Notes: generated by a model not told the origin, from the sequence alone. 64,000 nucleotides of DNA from Salegentibacter holothuriorum (GCF_900168045.1 NZ_FUYY01000003.1:62001-126000); one strand, 5' to 3'; shown: positions 53,087 to 62,715, numbered from the stretch's first letter. Program-made: numbers and translations.

Positions 53087-53785
53087 TTATTGGCTAATTA
53101 CTTCTTTGCGCTCATCACTTTCTACCATTCCATCGCGAAGGCGAATAATTCGGTGTGCGTGGAGGGCAACTTCTTCTTCGTGAGTAACCAAAATCACGGT
53201 ATTTCCTGCAGCGTGAATTTCATCAAAAAGATTCATAATCTCCAATGAAGTTTTTGAATCCAGGTTTCCGGTAGGTTCATCGGCGAGAATTATAGAAGGT
53301 TTGTTAACCAAAGCCCTTCCTACGGCAACTCTTTGACGTTGTCCTCCCGAAAGTTGATTGGGTTTATGATCCATTCTATCTCCAAGTCCTACGTTGGTTA
53401 AAACCTCTTCCGCACGTTTTTTACGGTCTGGTTTGCTGTAGCCGGCATAGATCATTGGTAAAGCAACATTCTCTAAAGCGGTAGTCCTGGGTAGCAGGTT
53501 AAAGGTTTGAAAAACAAATCCGATCTCTTTATTCCTGATTTCGGCAAGTTCATCGTCACCCATTTGACTTGCATCTTTTCCATTTAGAATATAAGTCCCG
53601 GAAGTTGGTGTATCCAGGCAGCCCAGTAAGTTCATTAAAGTAGATTTTCCGGATCCGGAAGGACCCATAATAGCAACATATTCACCCCTATCAATATCCA
53701 GGTCTATACCTTTTAAAACTTTCACCACTTCATTTCCAAGTGGAAAATCTCGGGTAATTTGCCTAATCTCAATGACTTTACTCAT
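53087..53785 (-). CDS. ABC transporter ATP-binding protein (MacB/LolD type)
   Basis: A 232-residue ATPase: Walker [16 protein letters not shown] near residue 41, Q-loop [21 protein letters not shown], signature [15 protein letters not shown], Walker [13 protein letters not shown] and the H-loop [11 protein letters not shown]. The LolD/MacB/FtsE subgroup is indicated by the RTTALENV and GNLD features. No permease gene is adjacent on either side, so its partner must be encoded elsewhere. Confidence 0.92.
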   Translation of the reverse strand: MSKVIEIRQITRDFPLGNEVVKVLKGIDLDIDRGEYVAIMGPSGSGKSTLMNLLGCLDTPTSGTYILNGKDASQMGDDELAEIRNKEIGFVFQTFNLLPRTTALENVALPMIYAGYSKPDRKKRAEEVLTNVGLGDRMDHKPNQLSGGQRQRVAVGRALVNKPSIILADEPTGNLDSKTSLEIMNLFDEIHAAGNTVILVTHEEEVALHAHRIIRLRDGMVESDERKEVISQ

Positions 53786-53830
53786 GCGGAAATAATTTTG
53801 TGTTTATAGGACGCTGCTTTCCACTTTTTG

Positions 53831-54628
53831 TTACAATCTTATTGTGAAATGCTGTTTTGCCTGCTCTTGTCTAAAAAATACAAGTCCGAGAAAAAATGTA
53901 TCAATGCTTACCCTTACCTCAGGATGCGTTTTAATCTCTTCCCAGGCAGCTTCCATTCCGGGAGACCAGTGGATATCATCAAAAATAAAAACCGAATTAT
54001 TATGGGCTGCTGGAAGCAGTAGTTTAAAATATTTTAAGGTTGCTTCTTTTGTGTGGTGGCCATCAAAATAAATTAAGTCGTACTGGGTTTGTTGTTTATT
54101 GTTTGTGGTTTTATTAGAAAATACTATAAATTTTGAAAGAATTTCTTCAAACTCACCAACTTTAAGTTTCACATTACTTAACCCGAATTTTTTCAACTGA
54201 TTTCTGGCCACATCGGCCGTTTGTGGGCAGCCTTCGATACTAGTTACTGCGCTTTTAGTATTCACTGCAAGGGCTGAGGTTCCAATTCCCAGGGAAGTGC
54301 CTAGCTCCAAAATATTCTTGCAGTTTAGATAATTAGCTAACCGAAATAGAAATCTGGCCCTTTTCTTCGGAATCCCTACATTTTTTGCGATAGCTGAAAT
54401 TGTACGTTCATCGGAGGTAAACACCCTACTTCCGGCACCAAAATCGGTCACCTGAATTGTTTTATCATTCTTTAAAAGATCTTTTCGGTATTCGTTTAGA
54501 AGCTTATATTCTTCATATCTCCTTTTATCATAAAAGCAATTCGTCACCAAATCGTATACAAACGGCGAATGTAATCCGTGTTGATTTTGGGATTTTAGAA
54601 GGAATTTTATGTAGGATTTTAGACGCAG
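53831..54628 (-). CDS. SAM-dependent methyltransferase (O-methyltransferase-like), start codon uncertain
   Basis: Class I methyltransferase: ILELGTSLGIGTSALA (SAM motif I), VTSIEGCPQTADVARNQL, DLIYFDGHHTKEATLKYF and IFDDIHWSPGMEAAW (metal-dependent O-methyltransferase-like motif). The first usual start codon is a TTG at 54550, but the frame stays open upstream to 54673 and encodes NQHGLHSPFVYDL, which I know as a conserved N-terminal signature of this flavobacterial family. No ATG, GTG or TTG exists between 54551 and the upstream stop; a CTG at 54628 is my working start. A family D repeat begins at 54649, where a normal start would be expected nearby. Confidence 0.8.
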   Translation of the reverse strand: MRLKSYIKFLLKSQNQHGLHSPFVYDLVTNCFYDKRRYEEYKLLNEYRKDLLKNDKTIQVTDFGAGSRVFTSDERTISAIAKNVGIPKKRARFLFRLANYLNCKNILELGTSLGIGTSALAVNTKSAVTSIEGCPQTADVARNQLKKFGLSNVKLKVGEFEEILSKFIVFSNKTTNNKQQTQYDLIYFDGHHTKEATLKYFKLLLPAAHNNSVFIFDDIHWSPGMEAAWEEIKTHPEVRVSIDTFFLGLVFFRQEQAKQHFTIRL

Positions 54629-54648
54629 AGTAGTTTGTGGTTTTATTT

Positions 54649-54745
54649 TGTTCGATAATCGAGATTTAAATGCTCAGAAGCTTGTCTCGAAATCAAATTA
54701 TATTTCTCAAAAATACATCTAGGACTTGCCATGAGGTAGTTTGCT
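54649..54745 (-). repeat. Dispersed repeat family D, copy near the methyltransferase start
   Basis: Contains TTCGATAATCGAGATTTAAA then TGCTCAGAAGCTTGTCTCGA and a GACTTGCCATGAGGTAGTTT end. Its reverse complement aligns with 29102-29200 along its length. Confidence 0.7.
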
Positions 54746-54765
54746 TAAATTACTATATTTTATAT

Positions 54766-54924
54766 TGAACAGTTCGAAAAGAGATATTTTCGTCATCCTG
54801 AATTTATTTCAGGATCTAAGATGAGGATAATTCTATCAAGTTAGAAGCTGAAATAAATTCAGCTTGACGATTTTTTAAACTATTAGATAATTTATACAAA
54901 CAAAATTTCATTTCAAACTGTTCA
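54766..54924. repeat. Inverted repeat enclosing a family A element
   Basis: TGAACAGTTCGAAA (54766-54779) and TTTCAAACTGTTCA (54911-54924) are complementary except for one position. Between them lies family A copy 5. With the family D copy at 54649-54745 this accounts for the 54629-54976 gap; no gene is seen. Confidence 0.6.
54791..54869. repeat. Two-hairpin dispersed repeat, family A, copy 5
   Basis: CGTCATCCTGAATTTATTTC starts it and AAATTCAGCTTGACG ends it. The loop bases are TTTA in place of CTTG, changed in both arms together, while the stems are kept. Confidence 0.85.
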
Positions 54925-54976
54925 TAATTTTTTAGTTTAATACTGCTTACTGCTCACTAAAAACTCACAACTGAAT

Positions 54977-56842
54977 CTATTCCACCTTCGCGCCAAGCTC
55001 AAACCAGCGTTCGGTTTTAGTTTTTATGGCATCATCTATTTCCTGCAGTTTTATTGAGTTTTCTTTAATTTCATCGGGATCTAAGTCTTCCAGGAATTTT
55101 TGCTGAAGTTTCTCTTTTTTCTTTTCTAATTTTGCGATTTCTTTTTCCAGTTTTCCAAACTCCTTTTGTTCATTATAATTCAGTTTAGAACCGGAACTGG
55201 TCTTTTTCCAATCTTTTTTATTGTTGTCGTTTTGTGAAGTTTCTTCTCTGGCTTCTGCCGTAGCACTATCTTCATAGGCACGATAATCGGTGTAATTCCC
55301 TGGAAAATCCTGAACTTCTGTATTTCCTTGAAAAACGAAAAGGTGATCGACGATCTTATCCATAAAATACCTGTCGTGGGAAACCACTAATAAACAACCC
55401 GGAAAGTCCAGCAGGAAGCTTTCCAGTACGTTAAGCGTAACGATATCAAGATCGTTAGTAGGTTCATCGAGAATCAGGAAATTTGGATTTTGAATAAGCA
55501 CCGTGCAGAGGTAAAGTCGTTTGCGTTCACCACCACTTAGCTTTTCAACAAAATCGTATTGTTTTTTGCGATCGAATAAAAATCGCTCTAAAAGTTGCTG
55601 TGCCGAAATTTGTCGCCCTTTTTTCAATGGAATATAATCACCAAACTCCCGAATTACTTCAATAACTTTCTGGCCGGGTTTAATATTAATTCCCGCCTGG
55701 GTGTAATAACCGAATTTTATGGTTTCCCCAATCACTACTTTCCCTGTATCGGGTTTGACTCCTCCGGTTAGAATATTTAGGAAAGTTGATTTTCCGGTAC
55801 CGTTTTTTCCAATAATGCCAATGCGTTCCCCTCGTTTAAAATTATAGCTAAAATTTTCCAGCAATTGTTTATCCTGGAAAGATTTCCCAATATTATGGAG
55901 TTCCACAATTTTGCTGCCCAGACGTTCCATATTTAATTCGAGCTGCACCTCGTGATCCTGGCGGCGTTTATGAGCCCGGTCTTTAATATCCTGAAAATCG
56001 TCTATCCTGGATTTAGATTTTGTGGTACGCGCTTTAGGTTGGCGTCGCATCCAGTCCAATTCTTTTTTGTAAAGCTGTTTGGCTTTTTCGGTGTTGGTGG
56101 CTTCCTGGGCCATCCTGGCATCTTTTTTATCCAGGTAATAGCCGTAATTCCCTTTGTAGGTGTAAAGATTACCGTGATCAAGCTCAACGATCTCATTACA
56201 AACCCGCTCCAGGAAATACCTATCGTGAGTGACCATAAAAATGGTAAAGTTCTCCTTTTTAAAATATTCCTCCAGCCACTCGATCATATCCAGATCCAGG
56301 TGGTTGGTAGGCTCATCCATTATGATGAAATTTGGTTTCTGCAATAGCATTACAGTAAGGGCTAATCGCTTTTTTTGTCCGCCCGAAAGGTGTTTCACTT
56401 CTTTAGAAAGATCGTCCAGTTTTAGTTTAAACAAAATTTGCTTGTACTGGGTTTCAAAATCCCAGGCTTGTGCAGCGTCCATTTCCTCAAAAGCCTTTTG
56501 ATAAGCTTCAGCATCATCAGGATTTTTAAGCGCTTTTTCGTAGCGGTTTATAATATTCAGAATTTCATTATCTGAAGAAAATATAGTTTCTTCAACCGTT
56601 AAATTTGGATCTAAATTAGGCTCCTGCGGAAGAAATGCGGTTGTAATATCCTTTCTGTATACCACCTTACCGGCATCTGGCGAATCAAATCCTGCCAGGA
56701 TATTTAGAAGGGAAGTTTTTCCGGTTCCGTTTTTAGCTATAAATCCTACTTTTTGTCCTTCATTGATTCCGAAAGAAATATCTTCGAATAACACGCGTTC
56801 CCCGTAGGCTTTAGCAATATTTTCTACACTTAAATAATTCAC
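54977..56842 (-). CDS. ABC-F family ATPase (Uup-like)
   Basis: A 621-residue soluble protein with two ABC domains: Walker A GKNGTGKTSLLNILAG / GKNGTGKSTFLNILTG near residues 37 and 346, signatures LSGGQKKRLAL and LSGGERKRLYL, Walker B FIIMDEPTNHLDL and FLILDEPTNDLDI, joined by a helical linker (EKAKQLYKKELDWMRRQPKART) and ended by a charged coiled coil (KLEKEIAKLEKKKEKLQQKF). This is the Uup-type layout. ABC-F proteins act on ribosomes or nucleic acid, not in transport. Confidence 0.94.
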   Translation of the reverse strand: MNYLSVENIAKAYGERVLFEDISFGINEGQKVGFIAKNGTGKTSLLNILAGFDSPDAGKVVYRKDITTAFLPQEPNLDPNLTVEETIFSSDNEILNIINRYEKALKNPDDAEAYQKAFEEMDAAQAWDFETQYKQILFKLKLDDLSKEVKHLSGGQKKRLALTVMLLQKPNFIIMDEPTNHLDLDMIEWLEEYFKKENFTIFMVTHDRYFLERVCNEIVELDHGNLYTYKGNYGYYLDKKDARMAQEATNTEKAKQLYKKELDWMRRQPKARTTKSKSRIDDFQDIKDRAHKRRQDHEVQLELNMERLGSKIVELHNIGKSFQDKQLLENFSYNFKRGERIGIIGKNGTGKSTFLNILTGGVKPDTGKVVIGETIKFGYYTQAGINIKPGQKVIEVIREFGDYIPLKKGRQISAQQLLERFLFDRKKQYDFVEKLSGGERKRLYLCTVLIQNPNFLILDEPTNDLDIVTLNVLESFLLDFPGCLLVVSHDRYFMDKIVDHLFVFQGNTEVQDFPGNYTDYRAYEDSATAEAREETSQNDNNKKDWKKTSSGSKLNYNEQKEFGKLEKEIAKLEKKKEKLQQKFLEDLDPDEIKENSIKLQEIDDAIKTKTERWFELGAKVE

Positions 56843-56908
56843 AGGCTTGAGTTTTGTGCAAAATAAAAGGAAAATTGCGACTTAATTTTATTATTAGCCT
56901 ACAAAAAC

Positions 56909-56916
56909 TATATTTG
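56909..56916 (+). promoter_or_regulatory. Putative -7 element for the capsule operon
   Basis: TATATTTG, about 69 nt before the wza-like start. No TTG at the expected distance, so only a candidate. Confidence 0.35.
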
Positions 56917-56984
56917 TTAAAACTATCTAAATTAAGATGATGGTTTTCCAGCGAAAATGGTGTTGGTCGATTTAAATCATCTTG

Positions 56985-57803
56985 ATGTCCCGAATCAATA
57001 GCAAAATGCTGAAAAGATACACTCTCATTTTAATCTTACTGGCGGGGTTTTTAAGTTTCTCGTCTTGTATTTCTACTAAAAAAACTACCTATCTTCAAGA
57101 TAATGAGGGGAAATTGGATAGTGTTATTCAAATTCAACAACTAAAAAAGCCCTACCGTATTCAAACCGGAGATCTTTTAAGTATTCGGGTAAAAGCCCTG
57201 GACCAGGAGTTAGTAGGAATGTTTAATCCAGTTGGAGAGGCAAATCCGAATGCCACTACAGAAGAAGCTGTTTATTTTGATGGTTTTACGGTAGACGAGC
57301 ACGGGAATATTCGAGTGCCTACCCTTGGAGAGGTAAATGTTTTAGGCTATACCGAAAAGGAAATAAGAGAGAAAATAGAAAACTTATTGCTGGAAAATTA
57401 TTTTAGAAAGGAAGCCAATCTTTTTGTTACTGTAAAACTGGCAGGAATACGATATACCACTCTTGGCGAGATAGGAACCGGTAGCCAGGTAATCTATAAA
57501 GAAAAAGTAACCATCATGGAGGCCGTGGCCAATGCCGGCGGAATTTCTGAATATGGCGATATGGAAAATGTAAAGATTATAAGGCAGTATCCATATGGAG
57601 AAGAAGTTCACAAAATAGACCTAACCGATATTGATGCAACCAAAAGTGAATATTATTATATACAACCTAACGACCTTATTTTGGTAAATGCTTTGCCTCA
57701 GAAGGCACTGGGATTGGGAACAACAGGCTTGGAAATATTTAGAACAGGAGTCACCATTTTATCTTTTGTGACCACAACCATCTTATTATTTAGCAGAATT
57801 TAA
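56985..57803 (+). CDS. Polysaccharide export outer-membrane lipoprotein (Wza-like)
   Basis: A 272-residue protein with a lipoprotein signal (LILLAGFLSFSSC), a Poly_export domain (YRIQTGDLLSIRVKALDQELVGMFNP.., VDEHGNIRVPTLGEVNVLGYTEKEI) and one SLBB-type domain (LGEIGTGSQVIYKEKVTIMEAVANAGG), ending in a C-terminal hydrophobic helix (TILSFVTTTILLFSRI) that would insert in the outer membrane. It forms the export channel for capsule or exopolysaccharide. ATG at 56985 (or 57006). Abuts the wzc gene. Confidence 0.92.
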   Translation: MSRINSKMLKRYTLILILLAGFLSFSSCISTKKTTYLQDNEGKLDSVIQIQQLKKPYRIQTGDLLSIRVKALDQELVGMFNPVGEANPNATTEEAVYFDGFTVDEHGNIRVPTLGEVNVLGYTEKEIREKIENLLLENYFRKEANLFVTVKLAGIRYTTLGEIGTGSQVIYKEKVTIMEAVANAGGISEYGDMENVKIIRQYPYGEEVHKIDLTDIDATKSEYYYIQPNDLILVNALPQKALGLGTTGLEIFRTGVTILSFVTTTILLFSRI

Positions 57804-60275
57804 ATGGCGCACGAAGACGATCACATATCAGATGTTGGCTCAACCTTCGATTTTAAAGGTTTTGTGCTAAAAGTTATAAGTTACTGGAAGCTTATTTTGC
57901 TTTCGGTAGGGATTAGTTTGGCGGTTGCTTATTACAATAACGTTAGGAAATTACCGGTGTATAACTTGGGAAATTCCATTTCTATAAAAGATGATCAAAA
58001 CCCATTTTTTACTAGTAATACCAGTTTAACTTTTAACTGGGGAGGAACTTCAGATAAAGTAAATACGGCTATGACCATCCTGCGATCGCGGTCGCATAAC
58101 GAAGAGGTGGTAGAGGAACTTCAGTTTTATACCCAATATTTAAAAGACGGCGAATATCAACGTATAGATGCTTATGGAAGCACTCCGTTCACAGTAGTTG
58201 CAGATACCGCAAAAGCCCAGGCTACAAATGTAACGATGACGATTACCTTTATAGATTCGGTAACCTACAATTTAAAAGCGAATGTTCCTGCAAGTTTAAG
58301 CCTTCAGAATTATAAAACTAAAGAAAAAACATACCGGGAGGTTGATGCTAAAGAGTTTAGTAAGAATTACAAATCGGGAGAGCAAGTTCGACTTCCTTTC
58401 TTTCAGGGGACTATACTTAGGGTAGATCAGCCTTTACAAGCCGGCATCCCTTTTTACGTGAGTTTTATGAATTTTGACTCAGCTGTAGGGAGGTATCGTA
58501 ATGTAAATGTGAGTCCGGAATCTCAGGGTTCTTCGGTGCTAAGAATGAATCAAACCGGCGGAAATAAAGCCAGGCTTGTTGATTATTTAAATGGGACCGT
58601 AAGAGTGCTTAGTGAAAATATGCTGGCGCGGAAAAACCTTTTTGCTACCAAAACCATTCGGTTTATAGACTCTAGTTTGGCAGTACAATCTGAAGCCTTA
58701 AAATTGGTAGAAGCAGAGCTGAATCAATTCCGCAATGAGAATGCTATAATGGATATTTCTGCAGAAAGCTCCCAGCTCTCTAATAAGCTTTCAACTTTAG
58801 ACCTTAGAAAAGAAGAGATAAGGAGACAAATTTCTTATTATGAAACTTTAAGAAATTACCTGGAAACCCGAAATGACTATTCCAATGTTCCTGCACCTTC
58901 TGTAGCCGGGATTTCAGAAGGAAGCATCGCCGGTGGCGTGTCCCGAATCATTGCTCTAGCAGAAGAAAGGAGTAATTACCAGTATTCACTTAAAGAAAAC
59001 TCCCCGGTTTTTGATGATATAGACCGACAAATAAATTCGGTTAAATCTATTTTGCTGGAGAACATCAGTTCTTCTAAGGGGCTATTGCAGCAAGAACAGC
59101 AGGATATTAATCGGCAAATCGCACAACTGGAATCTGAGATTAGCAAACTTCCGCAGGAAGAACAGGATTTACTAAAAATTGAGCGTCGTTATAGCCTTAA
59201 TGAGAAATCTTACAATATGTTCCTGGAAAAGAGGAGCGAGGCAGGACTAATAAAAGCTGCAAACGTAAGTGATGTGATGGTGATCGATTCGGCTAAAGAT
59301 ACTGGTGGAGGTCAAATTGGCCCCAATACCCAGCTTAACTACGTAATGGCTGTCCTGGTTGGAGGCGTAATTCCCTTAACTTTTGTGTTTTTGTTAGTTT
59401 TCCTGAATACCAATATTCATAACGCACAGGAAGTGACGCGCTTGTCGCCAATCCCTATTTTGGGTATGATTGGAAAAAGTAAGATGGATTCTAATTTGGT
59501 GGTTTTTAGCAATCCTAAATCTTCTATTGCTGAAGGATTTCGGGGCTTGCGATCCAGTCTCCAGTTTATGTATAAAAAACAGGGCGTTACCGGTTCAAAA
59601 ACCTTGCTGATTACTTCTTCAGTTTCAGGGGAAGGTAAAACTTTTTGTGCGATGAACCTGGCAACGGTTTTTGCCCTAAGTGAACGAAAAACGGTGCTGG
59701 TAGGGGTCGATTTAAGAAAGCCGAAGATCTTCGATGATTTCCAATTAAATAATGATATTGGAGTTGTAAATTATTTGATAGACCAGGCGAGTAGCGATGA
59801 GATTATCCAGCCAAGTAAGATTCCTTATCTTGATGTGATCACCGCCGGGCCGGTGCCTCCGAATCCTTCAGAATTGCTTATCAACGAGCAAATGGATAAG
59901 TTGATGGAAGAATTAAAGCAGAAATACGATTATATTATCCTGGATACCCCGCCAATTGGGATGGTAGCCGATGCTTTAAACCTGGTAAAACACGCAGATG
60001 CTACAATTTACCTGGTACGCCAGGATTATACAAAGCGCGGAATGTTGGAGTCTATCAACGAGAAATACGGTAAAGGGGAAATAAAGAACATCAGCTTTGT
60101 ATTAAACCATTTTGTACATAGAGCAAAATATGGTTATGGATACGGCTATGGCTACGGATACGGCTATGGTTACGGCTATGGTTACAACCGTTACTCCAAA
60201 GGCTACGTAGAAAAATCTGATCCCACCCGAAAATTCAAACGCTGGTGGAAAAAAGCAATGCGGAATTTTGAGTAG
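57804..60275 (+). CDS. Polysaccharide co-polymerase/tyrosine autokinase (Wzc-like)
   Basis: An 823-residue BY-kinase. The N-terminal Wzz domain is bounded by membrane segments near residues 30 and 515; coiled-coil periplasmic helices lie near residues 285-475. The cytoplasmic kinase has Walker A SSVSGEGKTFCAMNLA near residue 605, Walker A' VGVDLRKPKIFDDF and Walker B YIILDTPPIGMVADAL. The tail has about ten Tyr-Gly dipeptides near residues 773-795 and more Tyr after it, the expected autophosphorylation cluster. It starts directly after the wza stop (no spacer), so these two are one unit controlling chain length and export. Confidence 0.94.
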   Translation: MAHEDDHISDVGSTFDFKGFVLKVISYWKLILLSVGISLAVAYYNNVRKLPVYNLGNSISIKDDQNPFFTSNTSLTFNWGGTSDKVNTAMTILRSRSHNEEVVEELQFYTQYLKDGEYQRIDAYGSTPFTVVADTAKAQATNVTMTITFIDSVTYNLKANVPASLSLQNYKTKEKTYREVDAKEFSKNYKSGEQVRLPFFQGTILRVDQPLQAGIPFYVSFMNFDSAVGRYRNVNVSPESQGSSVLRMNQTGGNKARLVDYLNGTVRVLSENMLARKNLFATKTIRFIDSSLAVQSEALKLVEAELNQFRNENAIMDISAESSQLSNKLSTLDLRKEEIRRQISYYETLRNYLETRNDYSNVPAPSVAGISEGSIAGGVSRIIALAEERSNYQYSLKENSPVFDDIDRQINSVKSILLENISSSKGLLQQEQQDINRQIAQLESEISKLPQEEQDLLKIERRYSLNEKSYNMFLEKRSEAGLIKAANVSDVMVIDSAKDTGGGQIGPNTQLNYVMAVLVGGVIPLTFVFLLVFLNTNIHNAQEVTRLSPIPILGMIGKSKMDSNLVVFSNPKSSIAEGFRGLRSSLQFMYKKQGVTGSKTLLITSSVSGEGKTFCAMNLATVFALSERKTVLVGVDLRKPKIFDDFQLNNDIGVVNYLIDQASSDEIIQPSKIPYLDVITAGPVPPNPSELLINEQMDKLMEELKQKYDYIILDTPPIGMVADALNLVKHADATIYLVRQDYTKRGMLESINEKYGKGEIKNISFVLNHFVHRAKYGYGYGYGYGYGYGYGYGYNRYSKGYVEKSDPTRKFKRWWKKAMRNFE
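60120..60186 (+). repeat. Tandem GGYTAY hexamers encoding the Tyr-Gly tail of Wzc
   Basis: Alternating GGCTAT, GGCTAC, GGATAC and GGTTAT units, about nine copies. The codons vary, so the repeat is not a perfect tandem, but slippage could change the number of tyrosines. Confidence 0.75.
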
Positions 60276-60343
60276 GTTTTATAGTCGTAAGTCTGTAGAA
60301 TACTTAGCCACGAATACTTGAATATTTGCTTCTTGTTTCTCGT

Positions 60344-60746
60344 CGTCATTACGAGCGACGCAGGAGCGTGGTAATCTTTTGTTATGAGTTTTAGCTTGAA
60401 GAGATTTCTTCGGTCGTTCCTCCTTCGCAATGACGCTTTTCTAAAATTTCGCCACGAATACACGGATATTTTGTCTTTATTCTATTCTCTAAGTTCAGTT
60501 TTTCCTTTGTTTCTCGTCGTCATTACGAGCGACACAGGAGCGTGGTAATCTTTTGATAGGAGTTTTAGCTTGAAGAGATTGCTTCAGTCGTTCCTCCATC
60601 GCAATGACGCTTTTCTAAAATTTCGCCACGAATACACGAATATTTTGTCTCTATTCTTGTCTCTTTTTTCTATTCTCTAAGTTCAGTTTTTTCCTTTGTT
60701 TCTCTTCGTCATTACGAGCGACGCAGGAGCGTGGTAATCTTTTGAA
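60344..60746. repeat. Array of family B elements downstream of wzc
   Basis: Three copies (60344-60435, 60518-60609 and a half at 60707-60746) of CGTCATTACGAGCGACGCAG..AATCTTTTG and ..TCGTTCCTCCTTCGCAATGA + CG, with an intervening CGCCACGAATACACG.. and TCTATTCTCTAAGTTCAGTT linker. It is the reverse orientation of the 47051 array. It fills part of the 710-base gap after wzc. Confidence 0.82.
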
Positions 60747-60761
60747 TAGATTAGTCAATAA

Positions 60762-61005
60762 TCTGTAGTCATTAGACATTAGAAAAAACCTCTCATCTAA
60801 AGACTAAGGTCTACCAACTATTTTGCTACGATTATAATCAGTCCTTAGTTTTTGACAATAGACATTAGAAGTTTAAGAAAACCTACCGCCTAAAGACTAA
60901 AGCCTACCGACTTTTTTTCGTAAAGCATTTAAACAATCTATAGTTTGTAGTCGATAGATGTTAGAACTAAAAGACACCGTCTAAAAGCTAAAGTCTATCA
61001 ACTAC
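60762..61005. repeat. Three copies of a fourth repeat type, last one overlapping asnB
   Basis: Units of the form GTAGTCATTAGACATTAGAA .. CTAAAGACTAAGGTCTACCA + ACTA at 60762-60820, 60841-60911 and 60940-61005. The third covers the asnB stop codon at 60988, so the last residues of that protein (VVDRL) are encoded by repeat sequence. No gene is seen in 60276-60987. Confidence 0.7.
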
Positions 61006-62715
61006 CTCCCCCATTAGCAGGCCTGTATTAATCCACTGCCAGATATGAAAACTGCTTTGGTTGTCTCCGTTTTGATAATTTCTCCATTCCTTTTGGATTT
61101 CCTCAAAATTGAACCAATGTGATGCTTTGGAATATCTGATTTTTTCTAAATTTTCTTCTGTAAAGTCTTTTAGCTCGTTGCCCAGCCATTCTCTTTGTGG
61201 TGTTTGCAACGGACGTTTGGGTGCATAGCTTAGATCTTTTGGAGCTATTTCTTTAAGTATTTCCCTGATCAGAAATTTTTGAAACCCATTAGCAATCTTG
61301 TATTCTTTAGGCTGCGAAAAAGCAAATTCTACCATTCTGTAATCCAGAAATGGTTCTCGCAATTCTGTGCTATAAGCCATAGAAATTCGGTCGTTGAATC
61401 TTAATGCTCGTGGAATTTTTGTATAAAAAAGATCGCGATATTGCAGGTTTTGTAATTCGTTGTTAAAAGGGGTAGGGTAGACTGGTTTTTCAGCCAGCTG
61501 TCTAAAATCTTTCTTTAAAACATTTGCTCGAAATGGATTTACCTTTCCCGTTCCCTGGATGGTAGTGCTACTTCCAGATTTTTGATAGTAATCATAACCA
61601 GCCCATTGCTCGTCCATTCCCTGGCCGTCCAGAAGTACTTTTATTCCGTCTTTTTTTGCTGCTTCAAACAAAGTAGCATAAGCTAAAGTAGGTAAACCGG
61701 CATATGGCTCGTTCTGAATATTACTTAGGAATTGTGCATTTTCTATAACATCAGTCGGCTGAATTTTGACTTTTTTTAGTGGATTCTGGGTAGTCTCAAT
61801 CATCTTTTCTACCCAGGCTAATTCGTCATAATTTTCATTCCCGGTATAGAATGTATAAGCTTGAATATTTTTGTTATTGTGATGCCGATTTACCAAAGCC
61901 AATAAAAGTGAGCTATCAACCCCGCCACTAATATTAAAACCAATAGGCACATCAGCTCTAAACCTCAGGGAAATGCTATCATTTAAAATTTCCAAATATG
62001 ATTTCTTTGCTTCCTCAAAGGATAAAATATGAGAATAGGATTCCAGGCTATCTTCAAAATTATACCACTTGTTAAGTTTTAAATTTTCACCGTGATATTC
62101 TAAGAAATGTCCTCCAGGAAGTTGCTGTATATTTTGGTGAAAAGTCTCTCCGGGCATTCCATAAGAACCATAGGCAAAATAATTAGCCCATACCTGTTCA
62201 TGAGGTGAATTAGACTTTAAAAGGCTTTTTATAGCTTTAATCTCACTGCTGAAATAGAATTCTTTATCTTCTATGGAATAAAAGAAAGGTTTCACGCCAA
62301 ATCTATCACGTGCAGCAAATAGTTTTTTCTCATAATTATCCCAAATAGCAAAAGCAAACATACCGTTGAGCTGATTTAAACAGGATTTCCCCCAAACTAT
62401 AAATGCGGCCAGTAAAACTTCGGTATCAGATTCTGTTTTGAAATTATAGTAGGCCTTTAACTTCTGTTTTAATTCTATATAATTATATATTTCACCATTA
62501 AATGTAAGGTGATATCGCCCGGAATTATCCGTAAAGGGTTGATTGGCCTTTGCAGAAAGATCAATAATGGAAAGTCGGTTATGACCCAGGGCACAATATC
62601 CGGGATCAACATATTCCCCGGTATGATCAGGCCCGCGATGCTGCTGAAGTTTTAGCATCTCCTGAAGATTTCCGATGTTATGTTTTGCTGAAATTATCCC
62701 TGCGATTCCGCACAT
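60988..62715 (-). CDS. asnB: Asparagine synthase (glutamine-hydrolysing)-like
   Basis: A 575-residue protein. Cys2 of MCGIAGIIS starts the class II amidotransferase domain (HRGPDHTGEY, LGHNRLSIIDLS, FNGEIYNYIEL). The synthetase domain has the PP-loop FNISGGVDSSLLLALV near residues 255-270, LLDGQGMDEQWAGYDYY and LREPFLDYRMVEFAF. In surface-glycan clusters such proteins often amidate a sugar acid instead of free Asp; the place here beside a nonulosonic-acid pair suits that, but either role is possible. Confidence 0.88.
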   Translation of the reverse strand: MCGIAGIISAKHNIGNLQEMLKLQQHRGPDHTGEYVDPGYCALGHNRLSIIDLSAKANQPFTDNSGRYHLTFNGEIYNYIELKQKLKAYYNFKTESDTEVLLAAFIVWGKSCLNQLNGMFAFAIWDNYEKKLFAARDRFGVKPFFYSIEDKEFYFSSEIKAIKSLLKSNSPHEQVWANYFAYGSYGMPGETFHQNIQQLPGGHFLEYHGENLKLNKWYNFEDSLESYSHILSFEEAKKSYLEILNDSISLRFRADVPIGFNISGGVDSSLLLALVNRHHNNKNIQAYTFYTGNENYDELAWVEKMIETTQNPLKKVKIQPTDVIENAQFLSNIQNEPYAGLPTLAYATLFEAAKKDGIKVLLDGQGMDEQWAGYDYYQKSGSSTTIQGTGKVNPFRANVLKKDFRQLAEKPVYPTPFNNELQNLQYRDLFYTKIPRALRFNDRISMAYSTELREPFLDYRMVEFAFSQPKEYKIANGFQKFLIREILKEIAPKDLSYAPKRPLQTPQREWLGNELKDFTEENLEKIRYSKASHWFNFEEIQKEWRNYQNGDNQSSFHIWQWINTGLLMGEVVDRL

